A stretch of 64,000 nt of DNA, from positions 62,001-126,000 of the forward strand of contig CACKHK010000001.1 in NCBI GenBank assembly GCA_902599955.1, given 5' to 3'. The position numbers and the translations under genes are program-made. Source of the DNA: an uncultured Pelagibacteraceae bacterium. Its GTDB lineage: Bacteria; Pseudomonadota; Alphaproteobacteria; Pelagibacterales; Pelagibacteraceae. The notes beneath the pieces were generated by a model. It ran no database searches and was not told where the DNA came from. It saw nothing but the letters and a program-made list of their open reading frames with translations. Shown in pieces: positions 41,866 through 50,343 of the stretch (the stretch's first letter is position 1; every line of letters begins with the position of its first letter).

Positions 41866-43194
41866 ATGATGTCATTGCCGACAAAAGCTAAAGTAGTAAT
41901 AGTTGGTGGAGGAATTCACGGACTAAGTACTGCTTGGAAATTATCTGAAACATATAAAAATCCTAACGACGTTGTTGTGCTCGAGAAAAAAGATACTGCT
42001 TCTGGAGCAAGTGGAATTGCTTGTGGTGTTGTGAGAAATAATTACTTCCAACCTGCAATGAGAGAATTGATGGCCCATTCTGTGAGTATATGGGAAAGTG
42101 ATGCGAAAGCTTTTAAATATAATCCAGTTGGTTACATGCAGATTTCACCAGAAGTTATGCATAAAGATGTAGCTAGTATTTATGAACAACAAAAAGCAAT
42201 AGGTTATGAATCTGTATTCGTTGAAGGTGAAAAAGATTGCATGAAATACATGAAAGGTATTTTTGATGATTGGCAAGCAAAAGGTATTACCTCTGTATTG
42301 CATGAAAAAAAAGGTGGTTATGCTTTCAATAAAGACTCAATTAAAGCTCTTGAGAAAAAAGCAAATTCAAACGGTGTCAATGTACATAAAGGTGTAAAAG
42401 TTACTGGTTTTAAAAGAGGTAGTAACAGTAATGCAATTACGGGTGTTGTAACAGACCAAGGTACAATAGATTGCGATCAAGTAGTAATAGGTGCTGGTCC
42501 CTGGGTAAGAGACTTTTGGAATATGTTAGAACTACCAAAGACTACCGAAATAAAAGGTAAAGATGGAAAGATGCATGAAGTGGATATGTGGAAGTACTGG
42601 TTTTTACAAGAAGGAGTTTTAGGTGTTGATGCCGATTATTTAAAAACAAACGATGGTAAACCTCCTCCAGTAATTCATGTGGATACAGATGCACCTCTTT
42701 ATTCAGATATGAATGGAAAATTAATAACTGATGAACTTTGGGGAATATACTACAAACCTGATATAGAGGGATTGGGTGTGCAAGGAGGTACGTCACCTTA
42801 TGTAGTACAAAAACATTTTGATCAAGTTAATGTTGATCCTTATGGAATTGAGTCACCTGAATTTCAAACAACAGATAAGTTTTCAGATATGTGGACAGCA
42901 GCATTAGCACATATTCAAAAAAGATTTGTTGGAAAATCAAACCTGTATAGAAAAGGACCATCTGGTGGCCTTGGATGTTTAACTCCTGACTCATTTCCAA
43001 TTTTTGACAGATTTTTTGAAAATGTTTACATGATTGCTGATGCCAATCATGGATATAAAATGTTAGGTGTTGGTCATTTAGTTGCGCAGGAAGTTTTAGG
43101 GAAAGAAAGCGAATTATTGAAACCTTTTAGATTCAATCGATACGCGAAAGGAGAACTTCATCCAACGTCTAATAGTCCGTTTCCATGGAGTTAA
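41866..43194 (+). CDS. DAO-family FAD-dependent amine oxidoreductase
   Basis: This 442-aa flavoprotein of the DAO/SoxB type has FAD motif VVIVGGGIHGLSTAW (residues 10-24) and the segment GIACGVVRNNYFQPAM, which matches the flavin-contacting GG..R..Y region. The C-terminal block is GPSGGLGCLTPDSFPIFDR followed by DANHGYKMLGVG. It is a distinct paralogue of soxB at 19178-20434, with no soxD, A or G next to it. It lies between tdm (a source of dimethylamine) and GS-like/mgs genes (which use methylamine), so oxidation of dimethylamine or another secondary amine is inferred. It could also be a sarcosine or dimethylglycine oxidase. Confidence 0.83.
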   Translation: MMSLPTKAKVVIVGGGIHGLSTAWKLSETYKNPNDVVVLEKKDTASGASGIACGVVRNNYFQPAMRELMAHSVSIWESDAKAFKYNPVGYMQISPEVMHKDVASIYEQQKAIGYESVFVEGEKDCMKYMKGIFDDWQAKGITSVLHEKKGGYAFNKDSIKALEKKANSNGVNVHKGVKVTGFKRGSNSNAITGVVTDQGTIDCDQVVIGAGPWVRDFWNMLELPKTTEIKGKDGKMHEVDMWKYWFLQEGVLGVDADYLKTNDGKPPPVIHVDTDAPLYSDMNGKLITDELWGIYYKPDIEGLGVQGGTSPYVVQKHFDQVNVDPYGIESPEFQTTDKFSDMWTAALAHIQKRFVGKSNLYRKGPSGGLGCLTPDSFPIFDRFFENVYMIADANHGYKMLGVGHLVAQEVLGKESELLKPFRFNRYAKGELHPTSNSPFPWS

Positions 43195-43260
43195 TTTATC
43201 TGAGTAGACAGATGTTTTATTTTCAGTTAACTTTTTGGACTAAAAATTCTTAGGGGGAAT

Positions 43261-44730
43261 ATGACTGATCTAGAAAAACATGTAAATCAACCAGGCAGAG
43301 CAAAGTTAGTAAAAAAAGTTAGAGAAAAAATTAATGAATTAGGAATAACTTATATTTATTATCAATTTATTTCAGTAACAGGTAGAGTTGTAGGAAAAGG
43401 GATACCCGCTGATCACTGGGAAAGAACCGCAGAAAAAGGCTTTCAATTAGTTTATGGAGCAACAGCAAATTTATTTTTAGACAGGCACAACAATTACATT
43501 GGTTATGGACCTGAAGCAATGGAACTAGTTGGAATTCCAGATCCAGAAACATTTGTTCAATTACCTTGGGATAAAAGAGTTGGAAGAGTATTTGTTACAT
43601 GTTTTAGAAATAGAGAAGAGAGAAAAAATCCAGGAGGTCATTTAACTTCTGATTGCAGAGGAAATTTAAGAATTTTCATGGACGAATTTAAAAAGAAGCA
43701 TGGTTTAGAATTAAGAGTTGGAACAGAGCCTGAAATGATGTGGTTAACCAAAAATGAAGATGGCACACCAACGGGAAAAGGTTTTTCAAAACCATTTTGT
43801 TATCATATAGATCAATTTGAATCATTAAGACCTGTATTTATGAAAGTAATTGAATATTCAAAGGCAATGGGTCTAGACATGATACAAGGAGATCATGAGG
43901 ATGCTCCAGGACAATTAGAGCTTAATTGGACATACGATAATGTCTTGAGAAACGCTGATAGATTATCAACATATAGACAAATATGTGCTCAAGTTGCTAG
44001 AGAGCACAATCTAATAGCTTGTTTTATGACAAAACCATTTATGGGTGTATCTGCTAGCGGTTGCCATACAAACATGTCTTTATGGAAAGGTGGAAAAGTT
44101 TCAGTTAACAAGTTAGGAAACAAAAAGCTTCCAGGTGTTGAGGAAGTCTTCAGTTATGTTTCAGGTGGAACTAATACATTTATGCCTGATACAAAAGATA
44201 TGCAGTTGCCAGGAAAAATTGGTCTACAATCAATTGCTGGTATTATGAAACACTTGCCTGCTTTAACAGCTCTTGGATCATCAACTGTAAATTCTTACAG
44301 AAGATTATGGGATCAAGGATTTTGGGCTCCAGTTTATGCAGACTGGGGATATCAAAATAGAACATGTGGGTTAAGAGTTTCTGCTCCAGGAAGATTTGAA
44401 TATAGATCAGTTGACTCAATGCATAATCCTTATTTGCTTGGTGCGGCTTTACTCAAAGCATGTGATGAAGGTATTACAAAAAAAATGAAACCAGCAAAAC
44501 CAGAATCTAGAAACATCTATGAAGCTCAAAAAGCTGGTAAGGATGTAAAAAAATTACCTTTAAGTCTAGGAGAAGCTCTTGATAGACTTGCTGAGGATGA
44601 AGTGATCAAATCTGCAATGCCAGATGAAATGTATAAAGTCTTTCACTGGTATAAAAATGATGAGTGGGAAAGATTTCTTGGTGCAACAACTCAATGGGAT
44701 CTTGATACTTATCTGGATTGTTTACCATAA
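43261..44730 (+). CDS. Glutamine synthetase-like ligase (GmaS candidate, long form)
   Basis: This 489-aa glutamine-synthetase superfamily enzyme carries the metal-binding GTEPEMMWL (Glu156, Glu158), DHEDAPGQLELNW (211-223), SASGCHTNMSLW (264-275, with His269 but Asn271 where His is common), NSYRRL and APGRFEYRSVDS blocks. The ribosome-binding site AGGGGG precedes the ATG. The gene starts an operon-like run with the class II amidotransferase, GXGXG and FMN glutamate-synthase-like subunits. It therefore probably makes a gamma-glutamyl compound such as gamma-glutamylmethylamide, but a second GS-like gene (50344-51669) is closer to the classical GmaS shape, so roles are unclear. Confidence 0.82.
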   Translation: MTDLEKHVNQPGRAKLVKKVREKINELGITYIYYQFISVTGRVVGKGIPADHWERTAEKGFQLVYGATANLFLDRHNNYIGYGPEAMELVGIPDPETFVQLPWDKRVGRVFVTCFRNREERKNPGGHLTSDCRGNLRIFMDEFKKKHGLELRVGTEPEMMWLTKNEDGTPTGKGFSKPFCYHIDQFESLRPVFMKVIEYSKAMGLDMIQGDHEDAPGQLELNWTYDNVLRNADRLSTYRQICAQVAREHNLIACFMTKPFMGVSASGCHTNMSLWKGGKVSVNKLGNKKLPGVEEVFSYVSGGTNTFMPDTKDMQLPGKIGLQSIAGIMKHLPALTALGSSTVNSYRRLWDQGFWAPVYADWGYQNRTCGLRVSAPGRFEYRSVDSMHNPYLLGAALLKACDEGITKKMKPAKPESRNIYEAQKAGKDVKKLPLSLGEALDRLAEDEVIKSAMPDEMYKVFHWYKNDEWERFLGATTQWDLDTYLDCLP

Positions 44731-44753
44731 GAAAAATTATAGGAGATAAAACA

Positions 44754-45698
44754 ATGTGCGGAATTGCTGGACTAATTCATAGAGGAAAATCTTCAAACGT
44801 TGGCCAAGAACTTCAAGGAATGCTTCAAGCATTAAAGCATAGAGGCGAAGACTCTACTGGTTATGCTCTTTATGGGGATACAGACGGTCAAAACTTTATT
44901 ATGAGATTTAAGGTTGGTGAAAATGTTGGTGAAGGCAGTTCTTCGGTAATGGAAGATGTATCAGTTTACGATGAAAGAAAAAAAATTGTTGATAGTTATA
45001 TTTCTCAAATGGGAGCAAAGATTGTTAAAGAAGAAAGAACACTACCCTATTCTCTAAGATATGAGATTGACTATGACAAAGGAGATTTGCTTGAATTTTC
45101 TCAGAAAATAGAGAGTATTCCTGGAGTTGAAATCCTTTCAATGGGAAAATCTCTGGAAGTTATTAAAGATTTAGGTAATGCAAAAACTGTTTGTGATAGA
45201 TACAATTTAGGTGATCTTGTTGGTACTCACGCAATTGGACATGCTAGAATGGCAACAGAGTCTGGTGTAGACATTAAATCTGCTCACCCATTTTGGGGCT
45301 ACCCTTTCAGTGATGTTTCGGTCGTACACAATGGTCAATTAACTAATTATTGGAATAATAGAAGAATTTTAGAAAACAAAGGAATGAGATTTATGTCAGA
45401 ATGTGACTCTGAATTGATAGCAGTCTACTTAGCAGAAAAAATGAGAAATGGAGCTACACTTGAAGAAGGTATGAAAGATAGTTTATCTGGACTTGATGGA
45501 GTATTCACTTACTTTGTTGCAACAAAAAATTCACTTGGAATGGCTAAAGACACTATGGCAGCAAAACCATTAGTTTTATATGAGTCAGATGATTTAGTTG
45601 CGATGGGATCAGAAGAAATAGCAATCAGATCTGTTCTTCCTCAAGAAATTGATACTTATGATCCATTTGATGGAGAGGTTAAAGTATGGCAAATTTAA
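44754..45698 (+). CDS. mgsA: Class II glutamine amidotransferase subunit (MgsA/GlxB type)
   Basis: The ATG at 44754 gives 314 aa starting MCGIAGLIHRGKSS, placing the catalytic Cys at position 2, as required for Ntn-type amidotransferases. An upstream in-frame ATG would bury that Cys. AGGAGA lies at 44741-44746. HAIGHARMATESG and HPFWGYPFSDVSVVHNGQLTN are family blocks. MgsA hydrolyses the gamma-glutamyl group in N-methylglutamate synthase (MgsABC), feeding methylamine nitrogen to 2-oxoglutarate. The stop overlaps mgsB by 13 nt. Confidence 0.87.
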   Translation: MCGIAGLIHRGKSSNVGQELQGMLQALKHRGEDSTGYALYGDTDGQNFIMRFKVGENVGEGSSSVMEDVSVYDERKKIVDSYISQMGAKIVKEERTLPYSLRYEIDYDKGDLLEFSQKIESIPGVEILSMGKSLEVIKDLGNAKTVCDRYNLGDLVGTHAIGHARMATESGVDIKSAHPFWGYPFSDVSVVHNGQLTNYWNNRRILENKGMRFMSECDSELIAVYLAEKMRNGATLEEGMKDSLSGLDGVFTYFVATKNSLGMAKDTMAAKPLVLYESDDLVAMGSEEIAIRSVLPQEIDTYDPFDGEVKVWQI

Positions 45699-46540
45699 AA
45701 ACAACTGAGAAAAAAACTAAAGCTCAATCTATGGGACTTCACACTGAGGTTCTTACAGGGAAAACACAACAAAAGTTTTTTAATCCAGATGAAGCAGAAA
45801 ACTTTTATTATTGGGGAACATACGATGTAGATTTTAATAAAAGAACTGAGCTTGATGTAAATGATATGGATTGCAAAGAGGCAAATAAAAAAATTGATGA
45901 ATTGATGAGTCAGGGTTACGGAACAATAGTAATTAAAAATCCACAAGGAAAACATAGTTTGGGTGTTGGAATTTTAAATAAATTAAACTTAATTTTTGAG
46001 GGAAGTTTGGGTTATTTTGGAGTTGGTTCTATAGATGGTCCTACGGTAAGAGTTAATGGAAGAGTTGGATGGTCGTGTGCAGAAAATATGATGGCTGGAA
46101 AAGTTGTAATAGAAAAAAATGCAGGATCGTGTTTTGGGGCAGCAGTAAGAGGTGGAGATTTAATTTGCAAAGGAAGTGTTGGTGCAAGAACAGGTATTGA
46201 CCAAAAAGGTGGCACAATAATAATTGGTGGTGACGCTGGCGCTTTTACAGGATTTATGATGCAAAGAGGAAGAATAGTAGTTTTAGGTAATGTAGGTATA
46301 AACCTTGGAGACTCTATGTATGATGGAACAATCTATGTTGGGGGAAAAATTGGATCATATGGAAGTGATGCGATTGAGTCACCTATGACAAAAAGTGATA
46401 TAGATTGGTTAAAAAGAAAACTTAAAGTCGCTGAAATTGGCGAAAATTTTGATGTTTCTAAAATGACTAAAGTCGTTGCGGGTAAAAAACTTTGGAATTA
46501 TGACGCTTTAGAACCAACTGAGAAAAAAGGAGCTATATAA
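45686..46540 (+). CDS. mgsB: GltB C-terminal-domain-like subunit (MgsB/GlxC type)
   Basis: This 284-aa protein corresponds to the GXGXG beta-helix domain at the C-terminus of glutamate synthase alpha. Repeats such as GYFGVGSIDGPTVRVNGRVG, GSCFGAAVRGGDLICKGSVG, KGGTIIIGGDAGAFTGFMMQRG and YDGTIYVGGKIGSYG show the pattern. It overlaps mgsA by 13 nt and mgsC by 1 nt. As a stand-alone subunit it forms N-methylglutamate synthase with MgsA and MgsC in methylamine users. In rhizobia the same trio is called GlxBCD. Confidence 0.88.
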   Translation: MANLKTTEKKTKAQSMGLHTEVLTGKTQQKFFNPDEAENFYYWGTYDVDFNKRTELDVNDMDCKEANKKIDELMSQGYGTIVIKNPQGKHSLGVGILNKLNLIFEGSLGYFGVGSIDGPTVRVNGRVGWSCAENMMAGKVVIEKNAGSCFGAAVRGGDLICKGSVGARTGIDQKGGTIIIGGDAGAFTGFMMQRGRIVVLGNVGINLGDSMYDGTIYVGGKIGSYGSDAIESPMTKSDIDWLKRKLKVAEIGENFDVSKMTKVVAGKKLWNYDALEPTEKKGAI

Positions 46541-47934
46541 TGGCAAAAAAGAAAAATGGAAAATCAAATGGTCATTCTAATGGCAATGGTCAAAGTGAAT
46601 TTTCAAAAAGAAACAAAAGTTTATTAGGATATAATTCAATATTTACTCCAGAAGTAATCGACGACATACATATAAAAGCGCAATTAGGTAGATACAGAAT
46701 GCGTGGTATGGCGCTAATGAAAAAAATTCCTACATTTGATGATCTAGTATTTTTACCTGGTACACTTACAAGATTTGTAATCGAGGGTTACAGAGAAAAA
46801 TGTGAAACTAAAACTGTTATAGGACCAAGATGTGAAAATCCAGTTGAACTTGATATTCCTGTTTATATCACTGGAATGAGTTTTGGCGCTTTATCTTATG
46901 AAGCTAAGACTGCATTAGCTAGAGGTGCTACGATGGCAGGAAGTGCAACGTGTTCTGGTGAAGGTGGAATGATTCCAGATGAAAGAAGATATTCTGAAAA
47001 ATGGTATTACCAATGTATTCAATCTAGATATGGCTTTAATCCACATCATGCACAACTCGCAGATGGAATAGAAGTATTTATTGGACAAGGTCAAAAAGTT
47101 GGAATGGGTGGTCACTTAATGGGTCAAAAAGTTACTGACCAAGTAGCAGAAATGAGATCATTGCCTGCAGGTATTGATCAAAGATCTCCAGCTAGACACC
47201 CCGATTGGTTAGGTCCAGACGATTTAGCACTAAAAGTTCAAGAACTTAGAGAACTAACAAAAAATAAAGTTCCAATTCAATTGAAACTTGGAGCAGCAAA
47301 AGTTTATGATGACGTTCGTATGGCAGCAAAATGTGATCCTGACTCAATTTATCTAGATGGTATGGAAGGATCAACAGGTGCTGGCCCTCACATAGCAGCT
47401 GCAAACACAGGAATTCCCGGGATAGCCGCTATTAGAGAAGCAAGAAGAGCAATCGATGATGTTGGTAAAACTGGAAAAGTGACACTGATATACGCAGGTG
47501 GTGTGAGAGATGGTGCTGACATGGCTAAAGCATTAGCATTAGGTGCGGATGCAATTGCGATAGGAACTGGAGCAATGATAGCTTTAAATTGTAATAAAGA
47601 AATTCCTGAGTCAAATTTTGAAAAAGAAATGGGTGTTCCAGCAGGCCACTGTTATCACTGTCACACAGGACGTTGTCCAGTTGGTGTTGCAACACAAGAT
47701 CCTAAACTTAGAAAAAGATTAAATCCTGATGATGCAGCTCTAAGAGTTTATAATTACTTACATACAATGACTTTAGAGGCTCAATTATTAGCTAGAGCAT
47801 GTGGTAAAACTAATATTCATTCATTAGAACCTGAGGACTTAGCAGCTTTAACAATGGAAGCTTCTGCTTTGGCAAAGGTCCCACTTTCTGGAACAAATCA
47901 TACAGTTGGAGTCGACGATTTTCATAAAATATAA
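46540..47934 (+). CDS. mgsC: FMN-binding glutamate synthase domain subunit (MgsC/GlxD type)
   Basis: This 464-aa protein is the catalytic FMN domain of glutamate synthase. YITGMSFGALSYEAKTALARGA, CSGEGGMIPDERRY, GAKPG-like QGQKVGMGGHLMGQKV, IQLKLGAAKVYDDVRMAAK and DGMEGSTGAGPHIAA are canonical blocks. Three Cys form a 3Fe-4S-like site in GHCYHCHTGRCPVGVATQDP. An unusual 25-residue N-terminal leader is rich in Lys, Gly, Ser and Asn. In N-methylglutamate synthase it condenses methylamine and 2-oxoglutarate to N-methylglutamate. The same protein could make other N-alkylglutamates. Confidence 0.88.
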   Translation: MAKKKNGKSNGHSNGNGQSEFSKRNKSLLGYNSIFTPEVIDDIHIKAQLGRYRMRGMALMKKIPTFDDLVFLPGTLTRFVIEGYREKCETKTVIGPRCENPVELDIPVYITGMSFGALSYEAKTALARGATMAGSATCSGEGGMIPDERRYSEKWYYQCIQSRYGFNPHHAQLADGIEVFIGQGQKVGMGGHLMGQKVTDQVAEMRSLPAGIDQRSPARHPDWLGPDDLALKVQELRELTKNKVPIQLKLGAAKVYDDVRMAAKCDPDSIYLDGMEGSTGAGPHIAAANTGIPGIAAIREARRAIDDVGKTGKVTLIYAGGVRDGADMAKALALGADAIAIGTGAMIALNCNKEIPESNFEKEMGVPAGHCYHCHTGRCPVGVATQDPKLRKRLNPDDAALRVYNYLHTMTLEAQLLARACGKTNIHSLEPEDLAALTMEASALAKVPLSGTNHTVGVDDFHKI

Positions 47935-47936
47935 TT

Positions 47937-48344
47937 ATGGCAAAGAAAAAAAATAAAAAATCGAGTAAAAAAATATCTAAAGGTCAATTAGGTAAGAAAA
48001 AAGAGACTGCTAGAGAAAAAATGATAGGTCAAACAATTGGCTATCGTTATGATGTGAACTTACTTCCAGACTACTCAAGAATTACACCATTCTTAAAAAA
48101 ATACATTGAAGCAATGGGATGGGATGATTTAAATTGGTTAGAAGATGTTCATATGGGTTATGAAGAAGATAGACCTGCTGTATTTGATAGAAATGCAAAT
48201 GGCTGGGTTACAATTCCAAAAAAAATTAAACTTCCAAATAATCAACAAGATAGAGATATGATTGCAAGGGAATTATTAGTAAAATTCCAAATGTCTCCAA
48301 ATCATCCGTTAGTAGATCTTAAAAAAGCATACAGAAAGTTTTAG
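47937..48344 (+). CDS. Small basic-leader protein linked to mgsC
   Basis: This 135-aa soluble protein opens with about 30 residues of lysine-rich low-complexity sequence (KKKNKKSSKKISKGQLGKKK), similar in kind to the MgsC leader. The remainder contains IGQTIGYRYDVNLLPDYSRIT, LKKYIEAMGWDDLNWLEDVHMGYEEDRPA and NQQDRDMIARELLVKFQMSPNHPLVDLKKAYRKF. I recognise no family. It begins 2 nt after the mgsC stop and precedes a 134-nt gap and amt. An accessory role in N-methylglutamate synthase assembly is inferred from position only. Confidence 0.7.
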   Translation: MAKKKNKKSSKKISKGQLGKKKETAREKMIGQTIGYRYDVNLLPDYSRITPFLKKYIEAMGWDDLNWLEDVHMGYEEDRPAVFDRNANGWVTIPKKIKLPNNQQDRDMIARELLVKFQMSPNHPLVDLKKAYRKF

Positions 48345-48478
48345 AATCAGTAAAAATTTATATATACTTAAAGTTGTCTTTAAATAAATAAGCCACGTTT
48401 TTATTGTTTTATTTAAGATTGATCAATCTATTCCATTAATTAATAATTTATTGATTTGTTTAAACAATTGGAGGTTAA

Positions 48479-49879
48479 ATGACTGACGAACTAGGTGCAT
48501 TGACAACCATATTCACAGAATTTTACTATTGGATAACAGTAGTACTTATGTTTCTGATCCATGTAGGGTTCTGTATGTATGAAGTTGGAGCTTCCCGATA
48601 CAAACATCATCAACATACTCTAATGAAAAACACAATGCTGATACCTTTGGTAACAGTTACTTGGTTTTTATTTGGTTGGTGGATTTATTGGGCTTTTCCA
48701 ACTGGACCAGGTCTTGCACCATCAATAATGAATGAAAGCGCAGCACTGATTACCGATGACTCAGCTTTTAGTGCTAAATGGTATTTACCAAATAGTGAAC
48801 TCATGGCTATTAATTTAGGTGATCACATAAGCGGAGTATTTTGGGCTGCATTTTTGTTATTCTCTTGGACAGCTGCTTCAATAGTATCAGGTGCTGTAAT
48901 TGAAAGAATTACAACTTTTGCATTTGGAATTCTTGCAATTGCAATTGGATCTGTATTTTGGAGTATAGATGCTGCATGGGGATGGCACTTTGACGGATGG
49001 ATGTTAAAGTTACTTGGATATCATGATGCTTATGCATCAGGAGTAATCCACGCAGTAGCAGGTGGATTTGCTTTAGGTGTTTTGGCAGTTTTGGGACCAA
49101 GAATTGGAAAATTTTCATCGAGTGGAGAACCTAGAAATATCGGACCAAGAAATCCTTGGTTGGTAACTGTTGGATTATTCTTAATTTATACAGGTTTCTG
49201 GGGTTTTTACGCGGCGTGTAATATTCCAATTTATGACTTAGGACCAGAATATGGCATGGAAGGTGTAACTTACTTTACAGCAACTAACATCTATGTAACT
49301 CCTACAACACTTAGTGGTATTACAATGAATTTCTTAATGTCACTATCTGGTGGATTACTAGCAGGATATGTAATATCTAAAGGTGATCCTTTCTGGACTT
49401 ATTCAAGTGGACTAGCTGGGATTATATGTGCATCTGCAGGAAATGACTTGTATCACCCAATTCAATCATTGATAATTGGAATGATAGGTGTTGTTATTGC
49501 TTACAAATTGCATTACTGGGTTGAACGAAGGTTCAAAATTGATGATGCTGTTGGTGCAGTAGCTGTACATGGTTATGCTGGATTTGCTGGACTAGTAATA
49601 TGTGGGTTTGTACTAAATGGATACCCTTCTTCAGGATATAGTGTAGGTGCAATGTGGGATGGAAGCAACTATGCCGCGATAAATCCTTTAGGAATGTTTA
49701 TTGGTGCAATAATCATGTTCTTTGTTCTAGGAATGATACCAGGTTACATAATTGCTAAAGTGTTAAATGGAATGGGCAAACTCAGAATCCCTAGGGAAGT
49801 TGAGTTGGCTGGTTTAGACTACCAAATAATGGAGGAAGCAAAAGAAGATGAAAAAGCTGTTGCTTCTTCGAGTAGTTAA
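48479..49879 (+). CDS. amt: Ammonium transporter (Amt family)
   Basis: This 466-aa protein has about eleven membrane helices and the Amt signatures: AWGWHFDGWMLKLLGYHDAYASGVIHAVAGGFALGVLAVLGPR with the first channel His, and later the second in GAVAVHGYAGFAGLVI. The N-terminus is longer and differs from E. coli AmtB. It is placed in the N-methylglutamate/GS gene cluster, with GGAGG ribosome-binding site just upstream. Transport or scavenging of ammonium released by amine breakdown fits; methylammonium is also a known Amt substrate. The cytoplasmic tail is rich in Glu, Lys and Ser. Confidence 0.93.
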   Translation: MTDELGALTTIFTEFYYWITVVLMFLIHVGFCMYEVGASRYKHHQHTLMKNTMLIPLVTVTWFLFGWWIYWAFPTGPGLAPSIMNESAALITDDSAFSAKWYLPNSELMAINLGDHISGVFWAAFLLFSWTAASIVSGAVIERITTFAFGILAIAIGSVFWSIDAAWGWHFDGWMLKLLGYHDAYASGVIHAVAGGFALGVLAVLGPRIGKFSSSGEPRNIGPRNPWLVTVGLFLIYTGFWGFYAACNIPIYDLGPEYGMEGVTYFTATNIYVTPTTLSGITMNFLMSLSGGLLAGYVISKGDPFWTYSSGLAGIICASAGNDLYHPIQSLIIGMIGVVIAYKLHYWVERRFKIDDAVGAVAVHGYAGFAGLVICGFVLNGYPSSGYSVGAMWDGSNYAAINPLGMFIGAIIMFFVLGMIPGYIIAKVLNGMGKLRIPREVELAGLDYQIMEEAKEDEKAVASSSS

Positions 49880-49890
49880 AGGAGGATAAT

Positions 49891-50118
49891 ATGGCTACAG
49901 TATCAAATTGGATAGATCATCTAAATAAACCTGCAGAAGAAGTTGCAGGCGCAGTTTATCCAGGAGTTGGATCAGAAGGTATATTAGTTCTTATACTTGC
50001 TGTTATTTGGATTGGTTGGACAGTTGTGAGCGCTAAACAAGAAAGTGATAAACTTTCTGAGCTTGCAAGAAGGAAGCCCAGTTCCAATGCATGGAAAAGC
50101 AATATGACTGACGGATAA
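49891..50118 (+). CDS. Single-pass membrane protein next to amt (75 aa)
   Basis: This small protein has one hydrophobic helix (GILVLILAVIWIGWTVV, residues 29-45) flanked by an acidic N-terminus (NKPAEEVAGAVYPGVGSE) and a basic C-terminus. It starts 11 nt after the amt stop with GGAGG upstream, and ends just before a strong hairpin. I recognise no family. A regulatory or structural partner of Amt is inferred from position. Confidence 0.7.
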   Translation: MATVSNWIDHLNKPAEEVAGAVYPGVGSEGILVLILAVIWIGWTVVSAKQESDKLSELARRKPSSNAWKSNMTDG

Positions 50119-50130
50119 AAATATAATATT

Positions 50131-50158
50131 GAGGGCGCATTTTAATAAATGCGCCCTC
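50131..50158 (+). terminator. Strong hairpin after amt and the 75-aa gene
   Basis: A perfect 12-bp GC-rich inverted repeat (GAGGGCGCATTT 50131-50142, AAATGCGCCCTC 50147-50158) has a 4-nt loop, 12 nt after the stop codon. No poly-T tract follows, so it may act as a partial terminator or 3'-end stabiliser. The 51-aa gene begins 8 nt downstream. Confidence 0.75.
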
Positions 50159-50166
50159 GAATAATC

Positions 50167-50322
50167 ATGGAAGAGCAAAATAAAAATCACATAAATAAAA
50201 CACCGAGTAAAATGGCAAGATTAGCTTGGCCAAAAGCAAAGTATGGACTTGTTATAGCTATCTTGATAATTATTTTTGGCAATATTGTTTACTACAAAGA
50301 TTTCTTTTTATCCTTTTTATAA
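50167..50322 (+). CDS. 51-aa single-pass membrane protein
   Basis: An ATG at 50167 opens 51 codons ending TAA at 50320-50322. Residues 28-42 form one hydrophobic helix (GLVIAILIIIFGNIVYY core) with a basic N-terminus (SKMARLAWPKAKYG), consistent with a cytoplasmic N-terminus. It lies after the amt hairpin and 21 nt before the GS-like gene. No family is recognised. Weak ribosome-binding signal and lack of comparison make it moderately supported. Confidence 0.45.
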   Translation: MEEQNKNHINKTPSKMARLAWPKAKYGLVIAILIIIFGNIVYYKDFFLSFL

Positions 50323-50343
50323 AAAATATGATAAGAACTTTAG

